From positions 1 to 45,596 of the forward strand of contig DHGE01000072.1 in the NCBI GenBank assembly GCA_002402635.1: a DNA stretch of 45,596 bases, read 5' to 3'. Each line of letters starts with the position of its first letter. Position 1 is the first letter of the stretch. Source of the stretch: Deferribacterales bacterium UBA4806 (lineage in GTDB: Bacteria; Chrysiogenota; Deferribacteres; Deferribacterales; UBA228). Shown piece by piece: positions 31,436 through 39,531 of this stretch. The translations under genes and the position numbers were made by a program. The notes below the pieces were generated by a model. The model made no database searches and had not been told where the DNA came from. It saw only the letters and a list, made by a program, of their open reading frames with translations.

Positions 31436-32353
31436 TTAAAGCAAATACTTACCTATTTCATATTTTACACCATTTTTATCTAATAAATTTAAGGTATCCT
31501 GGTCCTCTTCCCAATTTGGGTCCAAAAATACTTCACAATTACTCCCAAATTTCCCATGTGATATATAAGAAGCACTATTTAAGTATATTTCCCCATTAAA
31601 AGTACCATCATTTATCACAGTTTTATCTGTCATGTGTATCCCATTTTTTACATTAAAAATACCCCCTTCTATAGAGGCATCACCATTTAATTCAATAGAA
31701 TCTTTAAAAGTCCCATCATTTATTTTTGTATAATCATCTGCTACGACGGTAGCATTAAAAATGCCATCATCTATATAAGAATTATCATATAATTTAACAT
31801 ATCCATTAAAAATACCTCTATCTATATATGATTTATCATTCAATCTAACATCTTCATTAAATTTCCCACCAATTATACATGATTTCTCATATAATTCAAC
31901 CTCACCATCAAAACTTCCACCTTCTATATAAGATTCCCCATATAACGTAATCTTATTCTTAAATATACCTTTTTTAATACCTGAATTATTTTGCAAATAA
32001 ATCTCATATTCTTTAAAATCACCATTTAAAATTATAGAATCATTATATAAAATAATACTAGTTTTACTAGCAACCTCTATACAAGCTTCTTTAAATCTTA
32101 GATTTTTACTTTTACAATTTTTGGTAAAATTATTTATCCACTCTTTTTCAGTTTCACTAAATTCATTATCAAATTTATCTATATCTATTTCATCAAAAGT
32201 ATTATCATAGTCAGCACCTCTTCCTATCGTCATTATACCATATTTTTGTAATTCATTAAATAAATCACCAGATAATTCCTCCCGTATTTTTGATTTTCCA
32301 AAATTACTATTTAACTCGTTAATTCTTTTTAATATTTTTTCCTGCCTTGTCAT
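31436..32353 (-). CDS. Tagged beta-solenoid protein 3 (305 aa, longest)
   Basis: ATG at 32353 behind GGAGGATAAGAAA. Starts M-T-R-Q-E-K-I-L-K-R-I-N-E, a diverged tag with an I-N-E site. The conserved N-domain ('LRFKEACIEVASKTSIILYNDSIILNGDF') is followed by about ten solenoid turns of 17 residues, one with an insertion ('NVKNGIHM'). The cap is 'WEEDQDTLNLLDKNGVKYE'. Regular loss and gain of turns explains the different lengths of the paralogues (172 to 305 aa). Confidence 0.75.
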   Translation of the reverse strand: MTRQEKILKRINELNSNFGKSKIREELSGDLFNELQKYGIMTIGRGADYDNTFDEIDIDKFDNEFSETEKEWINNFTKNCKSKNLRFKEACIEVASKTSIILYNDSIILNGDFKEYEIYLQNNSGIKKGIFKNKITLYGESYIEGGSFDGEVELYEKSCIIGGKFNEDVRLNDKSYIDRGIFNGYVKLYDNSYIDDGIFNATVVADDYTKINDGTFKDSIELNGDASIEGGIFNVKNGIHMTDKTVINDGTFNGEIYLNSASYISHGKFGSNCEVFLDPNWEEDQDTLNLLDKNGVKYEIGKYLL

Positions 32354-32366
32354 TTTCTTATCCTCC

Positions 32367-32402
32367 TATATTTATAATAACTCTTTTTTGATTAAAATGT
32401 TA
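32367..32402 (-). promoter_or_regulatory. Conserved late-type promoter element, copy 6
   Basis: Minus strand: AACATTT, TAATCA, then AAAAAGAGTTATTATAAATA. It contains an exact TATAAATA, the T4 late promoter hexamer/octamer, unlike the other copies (TATAATATA). It ends 13 bases before the ATG at 32353. The preceding 66 bases contain no gene. Confidence 0.7.
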
Positions 32403-32468
32403 TTCCTTTACTTAATAATATTCTGCACCTTTTTTATTACAAATATATACTTTAATAATATTGAATCT

Positions 32469-33659
32469 CTATATTTTTTGTCTCTCTTCCTCTGTGTAAT
32501 GTTTGCCATACGACGGATGATTTTCTCCCCTTAAACTTTCAGATATTTTTCTTTTATGTTCATCTGAAAGGTGCTTACCTTTATTTGCCTCACTTATTTT
32601 TTTCTTTTGTTCATCAGAAATGTACTTCCCTTTATTGCCCTCAGATATTTTTCTTTTATATTCATCAGAAAGGTGCTTACCATATAAAGGATGATTCTCC
32701 CCCCTATTTTTCTCGGATATTTTTTTCTTTGTTTCTTCACTTTGTTTTCTACCTGTCTGAGATTTAGACATTTTTTTCCTTGCTTCTTCAGTATGTGTTT
32801 TTCCTTTTATCCAAGGAGTTCTACCTTTAAATTTTTCAGATAATTTTTGTCTTGCTTCTTCACTTAGTTTTTTGCCTTTAAGTTTTTCAGATATTTTTTT
32901 CAATGTTTCTTCACTATAAATCCCTGTTTTCCCTTTATTCCAAGGAGTTTTACCTTTATGTACCTCTGATAGCTTTTTCAAAAATTCTTCAGCATAAACC
33001 CCTGTTTTTCCTTTATTCCAAGGTATTCTACCTTTAAGTTTTTCAGACAACTTTTTCAATGATTCCTCAGTATGTGTTTTTCCTTTCATCCAAGGGATTT
33101 TACCTTTTAGAGACTCTGATATCTTTTTTCTCAATTCATTAGAAAAATGTTTACCATAATTAGGATGATTCTCACCCCTCCTTTTTTCAGACATTTTCTG
33201 TTTTGTTTCTTCGGTATGTTTTTTACCTTTCATCCCAGATGGTCTACCTTTACTCTTTTCTCCTATCTTTTTCCTTGATTCCTCAGTATGTCTCCTTCCT
33301 TTATTCTTTTCCCCTATTTTTTTCTTTGCCTCTTCTGTAAATTTTACTCCTAAATTATTCCCCGCTGTTGGTGAAAGATTATATAAATTTTCAAAACCAT
33401 AGGTATTTATGGCTCGTTGTTCAAAAAACAACAAATTTTTATTGTCACAATACAAAATCGGTTTAAATACAAAATTTTCCTCTCCATATTTATCCCAAGC
33501 ATTTTGAAGATGCCTATTAGAATGTCTGTTTTTCCTTAAATCCCGTTTATGTTCGTTTAATCTTTTTGTTAAATTTATAGCACTACCCACATATTTTTTT
33601 CCATTTATTTTATTTTCAATTATGTAAATCCCTGTGTTATATTTTAGCTCTTTTTCCAT
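32469..33659 (-). CDS. GIY-YIG homing endonuclease with NUMOD3 repeats
   Basis: 396 aa. N-terminal GIY-YIG nuclease: 'TGIYIIENKINGKKYVGSA' (motif A GIY...YVG), conserved Arg in 'TKRLNEHKRDLR', Glu in 'LLFFEQRAINTY'. From residue 115 to the end, about eleven NUMOD3-type DNA-contact repeats follow, 'K.HTEE....KISE..KG' with inserts 'GENHP.YGKH' and 'GRTPW.KGKTH'. The protein ends abruptly in the middle of a repeat ('TEEERQKI'). After the TAG the frame continues RFNIIKVYICNKKG... for 18 codons before TAA. A free-standing mobile gene next to the portal gene. Confidence 0.85.
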   Translation of the reverse strand: MEKELKYNTGIYIIENKINGKKYVGSAINLTKRLNEHKRDLRKNRHSNRHLQNAWDKYGEENFVFKPILYCDNKNLLFFEQRAINTYGFENLYNLSPTAGNNLGVKFTEEAKKKIGEKNKGRRHTEESRKKIGEKSKGRPSGMKGKKHTEETKQKMSEKRRGENHPNYGKHFSNELRKKISESLKGKIPWMKGKTHTEESLKKLSEKLKGRIPWNKGKTGVYAEEFLKKLSEVHKGKTPWNKGKTGIYSEETLKKISEKLKGKKLSEEARQKLSEKFKGRTPWIKGKTHTEEARKKMSKSQTGRKQSEETKKKISEKNRGENHPLYGKHLSDEYKRKISEGNKGKYISDEQKKKISEANKGKHLSDEHKRKISESLRGENHPSYGKHYTEEERQKI

Positions 33660-33664
33660 TGTTT

Positions 33665-35200
33665 TTAGCCTATTTTAGGAAGGAATAAATCATTCAACCC
33701 AAATAGTTTAAATTGCGAATTTAGGTATTCCAAAAAAACCTCTCTATTTACTGTTGCAAGGTCTGATTGCTCCACATCCTGAACAAAGCGTAGAGTGTTA
33801 GATAACATCGTGGTCGCGGCATCCGCAAATTCCAAGTTGTCCAAATTGTCAATACTGATAAGGTTCTGCTTGAATTTTATCTCTATATCTTTACTTGTAA
33901 AAGATATACCACGGCTTAACAAGTGTATATATATTATCTGCTTCAGTGCATTGCTAACCGACGCTTGGACATGTGATAAACGCTGTAGGTATCTCGCATA
34001 CCGTTTCAAAAATTCTCCCTTTGGTTGAGGATTATCGCTACCGAACAAAATTTCATACGGTATTCCCATACTCTCCGTTATCATCTGCCTTACTTCCCTA
34101 ATACTCTGTAATAAATCACTTGATTCTTCAGTCATTTTGTAATCGAATTTTTGTAATTGCCCTGTTTGCCCAAACACCGGAACTACTTTTATTTTACCAC
34201 TACTACTCATTATATTTTCCAATGTAAGCTCTTCTTTGTACTTATCCACACCTACTTTTTTATTGATTAAGTTTTCTATATGCTGTGCCGCTTCCATTGC
34301 TTTTTTAGGGTCGTAGTTTTGTGGTACTTGTACGCCAACTATTGTTCCATTACTTAATTGAGCTAATTTCGTTGCTGGTACTAATTTTTCTAATAATTCT
34401 AATTCTTTTACCTTATCTAAAACAGGATAAAACATTGATTTACCAATTCTCATATATTTTGGTAAACCTAGCTCTTCTAACACTTCTTGTTTTATCTGAG
34501 TAAACTCCTGATACAAATCTAACTTGTACTTTTTCCCACTAAGGCTAAACCTAATATAGTCATACGGTTCTATCATCTGGAGATACTTCCCATCTTCAGA
34601 TAACTCTATGTAACCAAGTAATGAAAAACCATCTTGAACCGGAATTAACCTTATCTGGTCAACAGTATCTCTTATGTTTACTATCCCACCTTTTCTATTT
34701 TTTCCACCAAATTCTACTTTTACTATATAATCCCCATATAATATAACATCTGGTAGTATTGTTAAGATAAGTTCTTCAATATCAAGTTCCTCTTCAAGAT
34801 ATTGTAATTCTTTTTGTATTTCTTTATTGGTACTATGTAGTTCCAACATATCCTTTGTTACGTGGTCAGGGCGTAAAGCATCTTCCATAAGTTGCTCAGT
34901 CATAGCCATAACCAAATAATTATCTCTTATCTGGTCAATAGCTCTTATTATTTCCTGTCTTTTAGTTTTAGTTTTAGTATAAAGGACAGCTAATGCACCA
35001 GCCCCTTCCCAATGCGTTCTTGAATAACTATTAATTTCCTTTAATTTTTTTGATAAGGAATTAGCATCATCATCTGCAAATACTTTACCCTCATCAAAAA
35101 TATTATTTTTCAAACGTGTTTCTAATCCGCTTAGTTTTTCCTCGACTAACTTTTCAAATTCCTTAATCTTTTGTTTCTTTGAAAAAAATGGTATATTCAT
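33665..35200 (-). CDS. Portal protein, gp20-like
   Basis: 511 aa, ATG at 35200 behind AGGAGTGTAA. 'SRTHWEGAGALAVLYTKTKTKRQEI' and 'LPDVILYGDYIVKVEFGG' in the wing, 'MTEESSDLLQSIREVRQMITESMGIPYEILFGSDNPQPKGEFLKRYARYLQRL' in the stem/crown, the usual T4-like portal pattern. Forms the 12-fold vertex ring through which terminase packages DNA. Nearby proteins (solenoids, VWA/AAA module, protease) are in the same unit. Confidence 0.8.
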   Translation of the reverse strand: MNIPFFSKKQKIKEFEKLVEEKLSGLETRLKNNIFDEGKVFADDDANSLSKKLKEINSYSRTHWEGAGALAVLYTKTKTKRQEIIRAIDQIRDNYLVMAMTEQLMEDALRPDHVTKDMLELHSTNKEIQKELQYLEEELDIEELILTILPDVILYGDYIVKVEFGGKNRKGGIVNIRDTVDQIRLIPVQDGFSLLGYIELSEDGKYLQMIEPYDYIRFSLSGKKYKLDLYQEFTQIKQEVLEELGLPKYMRIGKSMFYPVLDKVKELELLEKLVPATKLAQLSNGTIVGVQVPQNYDPKKAMEAAQHIENLINKKVGVDKYKEELTLENIMSSSGKIKVVPVFGQTGQLQKFDYKMTEESSDLLQSIREVRQMITESMGIPYEILFGSDNPQPKGEFLKRYARYLQRLSHVQASVSNALKQIIYIHLLSRGISFTSKDIEIKFKQNLISIDNLDNLEFADAATTMLSNTLRFVQDVEQSDLATVNREVFLEYLNSQFKLFGLNDLFLPKIG

Positions 35201-35208
35201 TTACACTC

Positions 35209-35880
35209 CTATATATCTCCCCAAACATAATTTATCCTATTTTTATTTAAGAAATTCCAAGTGTCTACATCTTTTACCCATTTATTACTTCCATTATTTA
35301 AAACAACTTCCAAACGATTATGAAAACTACCACCTTTTATTTTTGTATTTTCGTGTAATAAAATAGATAAATTAAAATAACCATCTAATATAAAAGAATC
35401 CTGAAATAGACTCACACCACGATTAAAAATACCACCTTTTATATAGGATTCTTCAAATAACTCTACAATACTATTAAATTCTCCGCCCTTTATATATGAT
35501 TTACCAAATAATCCTATAAGCTTATTAAATTTTCCATTTTTTATACAACACCGATGATTTAAATTAATTGTATGATTAAAATTCCCATTTAATACTACTG
35601 AACTATTATACAATGAAATCGCTTCATAACCCCTGTCGATTTCTAAACAGGCATTTTTAAATCTTATATTTTCTTTTTTACATTCTTTTACAAATTTAGG
35701 TATCAATTTTACAATATCTTCATCTAATTCATCTATTGAGATTTCATCAAAATCATTATTTATATTACCTTCTCCAATTGCTACCACTCCAAATCTTTCT
35801 AATCCTAATAAATTTTTAGGCTTTATTATAGTGGAAGGATTAGCCCTGAATTCGTTTAAAAATCTTTCCTGTTTAAGCAT
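35209..35880 (-). CDS. Tagged beta-solenoid protein 4 (223 aa)
   Basis: ATG at 35880 behind GGGGGTGATTAAAAT. Starts M-L-K-Q-E-R-F-L-N-E-F, tag with L-N-E, then 'RANPSTIIKPKNLLGLERFG' and the conserved N-domain ('NIRFKNACLEIDRG'). About six solenoid turns of 17 residues follow and a cap 'KDVDTWNFLNKNRINY'. A Cys pair ('HRCCIKNG') occurs in the first turn. Inferred internal head protein. Confidence 0.75.
   Translation of the reverse strand: MLKQERFLNEFRANPSTIIKPKNLLGLERFGVVAIGEGNINNDFDEISIDELDEDIVKLIPKFVKECKKENIRFKNACLEIDRGYEAISLYNSSVVLNGNFNHTINLNHRCCIKNGKFNKLIGLFGKSYIKGGEFNSIVELFEESYIKGGIFNRGVSLFQDSFILDGYFNLSILLHENTKIKGGSFHNRLEVVLNNGSNKWVKDVDTWNFLNKNRINYVWGDI
35821..35880 (-). repeat. Shared 5' coding repeat, copy C
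   Basis: First 20 codons of solenoid 4; differs from copy A (27976-28035) at only a few positions. The rest of the two proteins is much less similar at DNA level. Confidence 0.75.
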
Positions 35881-35887
35881 ATTTTAA

Positions 35888-37408
35888 TCACCCCCTAATA
35901 GCAACACAATTAAAAATAAATCCACTACCATTCTGTAGTTTTTCTACTACACTATAATAATTGGGATTTGGTTGACCTGGTGTTATACATAAATTTAAAA
36001 TAGGTATTCTCTTTTTATTAAAATAAATGGGGGATTTAACTAATTTCACCCATAATTTCCAATCATCTCCTATTTCGAAGTCAGTAAATAACATCATTCC
36101 TACACATTTTTTTAACAAACTCCTCATAGTCACTTCTATAACTTGGTCACTACTATATACCATAGCATCCACAGGGTTTCCATTTTCTTGCATTAAACCT
36201 CTTAAAACTAAATCGAGATGTGTTCCACCAGAACTAACTCTTTTTAAAAGAGATACTATAGCTTCGGGATTTTTAGCGGGGACATTTAAAAATATTTTAA
36301 AATTATCAGAAAATACAATTAAATCTATCTGTATATTTTTAACTGAAGCTACTGTTCTCATTTTCTCATATAAATCTTTTATTACACTAGCCATAAAAGG
36401 TTTATCCATACTACCACTAACATCAGCTATAACTACAATATTACCTCGTATCTTAACTACATCTTCAAAACTACCCCACATTCCTTCTATTCTTTTATTT
36501 ATCTCTTCTGCTTTATAACTGGAGACTACCTTTATACATTTAGTTAAATAATCACGTAATATTTTTTCACTATAACTTACACTAGATTGTTCTATTATTG
36601 CTTTTGCTAAGTCATCTTCACGTTTATTTTGTTCCATTTTTTGTAAAACACTATCCGGTAATGTATTTCCGGTAACCTTTGCTGCGGCTTGAATTAATTT
36701 ACTTAATAAATCTGGTCTAACCTTAGCCAAGTCATTTAACAATTTATTTCTTAATTGATTATTAATATCTTGTCCTGATTGCCCACCTGACCCCCAATCG
36801 GATTGGTCTTGAGGTTGTCCTGTTAATTCTTGAACTAAATCTTCAACGGAAGGTTGCTCTCCCTCTTGTCCACCTTTAACCCCTCTTTTATCCGGCCCTT
36901 GTTGCTCACCGCCTTTTGGTTCTTGTCCTTGTTTTCCTTGTTGCTTTTGTTGAGTCTGCCCATCTTTAGCAGGTTTTTTATCTGGGTCATTCTTTTCTAT
37001 CTCTTCTGCTACTTTATTAATAATTTCATTTAACTCTTCTTCAGTGAGTGGGGTTTCTTTTTGTTCCTGTCCTTCCTGTCCTTCTTGGTCTTGGTCTTGG
37101 TCAGGGTCTTGGTCTTCAGGTTCTGGAGGTTCTTGCGGCCCTTGAGGTGGTCTTCTTGGAGGTAGCCCTTTAGGCGGTTTACCCTTTCCTTTACCACCAC
37201 CACCCTTGTGTAAATCTTTTCCAATAGCTTCTATAATTTTATCAACTTCTGTATCTGTAGCTTGTAATTGATTTTTTAATACATCTGTTAATCCTTTTTT
37301 CAAATCATCAGCCAAAGTTCCCGTAGCACTTATATTATCTGTAGTTAATCCTGATAAAACAGAATTAACAATCCCATTAGCATCTATCCCTTTAACATTT
37401 TCAATCAT
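35888..37408 (-). CDS. VWA (MIDAS) domain protein
   Basis: 506 aa, ATG behind GGAGGCTGTAAG. Residues 65-220 are a low-complexity Pro/Gln/Gly/Asp/Glu linker. Residues 322-500 are a von Willebrand A domain: MIDAS D-x-S-x-S as 'VIADVSGSMD' (D329, S331, S333), the Thr position in 'SSGGTHLDL' and the distal Asp in 'MMLFTDFEIGD'. In bacterial MoxR-VWA systems a VWA protein with a metal site binds a partner under control of the ATPase. Overlaps the metallopeptidase-like gene by four bases (ATGA). Confidence 0.8.
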   Translation of the reverse strand: MIENVKGIDANGIVNSVLSGLTTDNISATGTLADDLKKGLTDVLKNQLQATDTEVDKIIEAIGKDLHKGGGGKGKGKPPKGLPPRRPPQGPQEPPEPEDQDPDQDQDQEGQEGQEQKETPLTEEELNEIINKVAEEIEKNDPDKKPAKDGQTQQKQQGKQGQEPKGGEQQGPDKRGVKGGQEGEQPSVEDLVQELTGQPQDQSDWGSGGQSGQDINNQLRNKLLNDLAKVRPDLLSKLIQAAAKVTGNTLPDSVLQKMEQNKREDDLAKAIIEQSSVSYSEKILRDYLTKCIKVVSSYKAEEINKRIEGMWGSFEDVVKIRGNIVVIADVSGSMDKPFMASVIKDLYEKMRTVASVKNIQIDLIVFSDNFKIFLNVPAKNPEAIVSLLKRVSSGGTHLDLVLRGLMQENGNPVDAMVYSSDQVIEVTMRSLLKKCVGMMLFTDFEIGDDWKLWVKLVKSPIYFNKKRIPILNLCITPGQPNPNYYSVVEKLQNGSGFIFNCVAIRG

Positions 37409-38595
37409 CTTACAGCCTCCTGAACATCTCCAAGCGAATCAATACCACCACTTAATAAATCAGCTATTTCATTTACTTTATCATCAATTTCTTTTCCTTG
37501 TAGTCCTGCTTTTTTAGCCATCTCTACTAACCTATCATCAATTCCATTAACAATATTCCTAATTAATACAGCTATATCAGAAGCCTTTTGTGGTGGTTCT
37601 TTTTCTTTAGATGGTGGTGGTGGAGGTTCTGATAAATCACTATTTTTTAACTTTATCCATTTTACTTTTGCTAACAAAACTAAAAAATAATCAATCAATT
37701 TATCATCATTTTCTACCAAAACATTATTGAAATAAGTATATACATATTTTGCCTGATTTTCTGTTGATACTTCTATTTTTTTCGTTAACTCCAAATCTCC
37801 TTCCCAACCTATCTGCTTTTTTCTAAACCTAAAATATCCTAAATCTCCTCTATATCCACTATCGGGGACTGCTATATTTGTTAAACTAGCTATCTCATCA
37901 TTTATATAGCTGTCTAAGATTATATTTTGTATAGCACCACTTCCAAATTTACGAGAATAAGCATCATTACCGTGAGCATATACTATATGTTGCATTTCGT
38001 GACACACTAAAAAGAATAACTGATTAGTTATAAAATTCAAATCTATTTCAGGTATTCCTTCATTTATAGCACTAGTCAAGGTAGCATTAATAAAAAACAA
38101 AGGATTATAATGTAATGTACCTCCCCCTGTGTTATTTGGTATTACATAAAATGAAACTCCCTCACCATCTTCTTCATATATCCCAGTCAAATTTTGTAAC
38201 CCCACTTTACAAATACTCTCTAATAAATCTGTCTCTTCTGTATATTTTTTTAATTTAACATCTGTAAAATCTCCATTTCTCCATTTCTCAAACATTTTCC
38301 CCATCCAATCCGTTAATTCCAATACTGCTGTTAAATTATTTTTACCGTGAGGTATTGTTTCAAAATATTCCATTACAAATTTTCCATTTATCTGTTTCAT
38401 CGTTTTACTTTTATATTCAAAGTTTTTAAGAAAATTCTTTAACGATGATTTTAATTTATTCACATCAGAATAATCCAGAGAGATAGTTTCCTTTATATTA
38501 TTTAAAATATTAAAATATCCCAATTTACTTTTTTCATTTTTAACGTTTCTTAATGCTAAATTAAACTGAACTTGAAAGTAATTTAAAAAGCTCAT
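37405..38595 (-). CDS. VWA-associated metallopeptidase-like protein (DUF2201-type)
   Basis: 396 aa. HExxH at residues 199-203 ('FFLVCHEMQHIVYAHG') and a downstream D/N-rich 'IILDSYINDEIAS' match the putative metallopeptidase domain of DUF2201-type proteins, where an Asp supplies the third zinc ligand. The next part has a Pro-rich linker ('SEPPPPPSKEKEPPQKA') and a helical tail. It is translationally coupled to the VWA gene (ATGA overlap), like split versions of the bacterial fusion. Activity as protease is inferred. Confidence 0.7.
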   Translation of the reverse strand: MSFLNYFQVQFNLALRNVKNEKSKLGYFNILNNIKETISLDYSDVNKLKSSLKNFLKNFEYKSKTMKQINGKFVMEYFETIPHGKNNLTAVLELTDWMGKMFEKWRNGDFTDVKLKKYTEETDLLESICKVGLQNLTGIYEEDGEGVSFYVIPNNTGGGTLHYNPLFFINATLTSAINEGIPEIDLNFITNQLFFLVCHEMQHIVYAHGNDAYSRKFGSGAIQNIILDSYINDEIASLTNIAVPDSGYRGDLGYFRFRKKQIGWEGDLELTKKIEVSTENQAKYVYTYFNNVLVENDDKLIDYFLVLLAKVKWIKLKNSDLSEPPPPPSKEKEPPQKASDIAVLIRNIVNGIDDRLVEMAKKAGLQGKEIDDKVNEIADLLSGGIDSLGDVQEAVR

Positions 38596-38597
38596 CC

Positions 38598-39431
38598 TTA
38601 ACCTGCCTTGATATTTTTAATAACGTACTGCGCCAGCTTTTCTATAATACCTCGAGCTCCTTTTTTAACTTCCATTGGTTTAATATTATCCATAAATACA
38701 TCTACATAAAAAAATCCACCTCTTGGTTTTTTTATTGCTCCTACTGCTCCTTCAGTAATTCTTTTTAAATACAAAAAATATTTCTCAGCAAATACATCAA
38801 GCTCTCCTACCATATCAAATAATCCAGAATTATTTACAAAGTTTACAATAGCATCATTCGGATTATTAGCTAAATAATCATCTAATCCAAACTCTTTTAT
38901 ATTTAATATACTTTTAATTACATCATCTTCTTTAAATTTATTATCTTTACAAAACTTAATAAATTGTTTATAATAGCTATCCCACATCTCATCAGATAAA
39001 AACCTACCAAATACAAAAACCTCCCCAGAAGTAATTTTACTCAAGACATTTATCAAACCCACAAATTGTTTATAATCTTTTACTTCTCCTTTTACATTAT
39101 AATAAGTTATAAATTGTTTTACATCAGGTAATACACTAAAAATATGTAGTAATTTCAACTTATTTAATCTCGTTTTACTTAAAGCAAAATCAGGTTTAAA
39201 TACACTATTAAAATAATCCTCTTCACCTGTAAACTCTGTTTCTAAATTAAATTGTCTATAAAATTCACCATATCCTCTTTTTGCTATAAACTCATTAAAC
39301 ATACCCGGAATAAAAGCACTTTTATTTTGAGTTCCTACTACATCAAATAGCTTTCTTATTTGCCCTTGTGATAATTGATATTTTGCTTTATTATACACAT
39401 CATTTAATACAACTAACGAATATGATATCAT
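38598..39431 (-). CDS. Hypothetical helical protein of the AAA+/VWA module (277 aa)
   Basis: ATG at 39431 behind GGAGAGAGATT; a longer reading from 39479 lacks a site. Helical throughout, starts MISYSLVVLNDVYNKAKYQL. Lies between the AAA+ ATPase and the metallopeptidase-like gene with two bases to the next gene, so it is part of the module. No recognised family. Confidence 0.55.
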   Translation of the reverse strand: MISYSLVVLNDVYNKAKYQLSQGQIRKLFDVVGTQNKSAFIPGMFNEFIAKRGYGEFYRQFNLETEFTGEEDYFNSVFKPDFALSKTRLNKLKLLHIFSVLPDVKQFITYYNVKGEVKDYKQFVGLINVLSKITSGEVFVFGRFLSDEMWDSYYKQFIKFCKDNKFKEDDVIKSILNIKEFGLDDYLANNPNDAIVNFVNNSGLFDMVGELDVFAEKYFLYLKRITEGAVGAIKKPRGGFFYVDVFMDNIKPMEVKKGARGIIEKLAQYVIKNIKAG

Positions 39432-39491
39432 AATCTCTCTCCAATTTTTTTGGTATTCCACAAAAAATATTTGTAGCATCTGTCTTGTTTT

Positions 39492-39507
39492 TATTTAAAA
39501 TGTTACT
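39492..39507 (-). promoter_or_regulatory. Degenerate copy of the promoter upstream box
   Basis: Minus strand AACATTTTAAATAAAAAC resembles the left half of the seven conserved elements, but the GAGTTATTATAATA half is missing; TACAAATA follows about four bases further than expected. It precedes the 277-aa gene. It is either a decayed element or a weak promoter. Confidence 0.3.
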
Positions 39508-39531
39508 TATTTTTAATAAACTTTTCATAAT

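Noticed and set aside
37030..37224. Minus-strand 64-aa ORF in another frame inside the VWA gene
   Set aside because: It overlaps the low-complexity linker; Lys/Thr repeats are frame-shifted translation of Pro/Gln/Asp codons.
39400..39528. Short minus-strand ORF starting MKSLLKISNILNK between the AAA+ and 277-aa genes
   Set aside because: Only a weak ribosome binding site, runs into the 277-aa gene in another frame and covers the degenerate promoter box.
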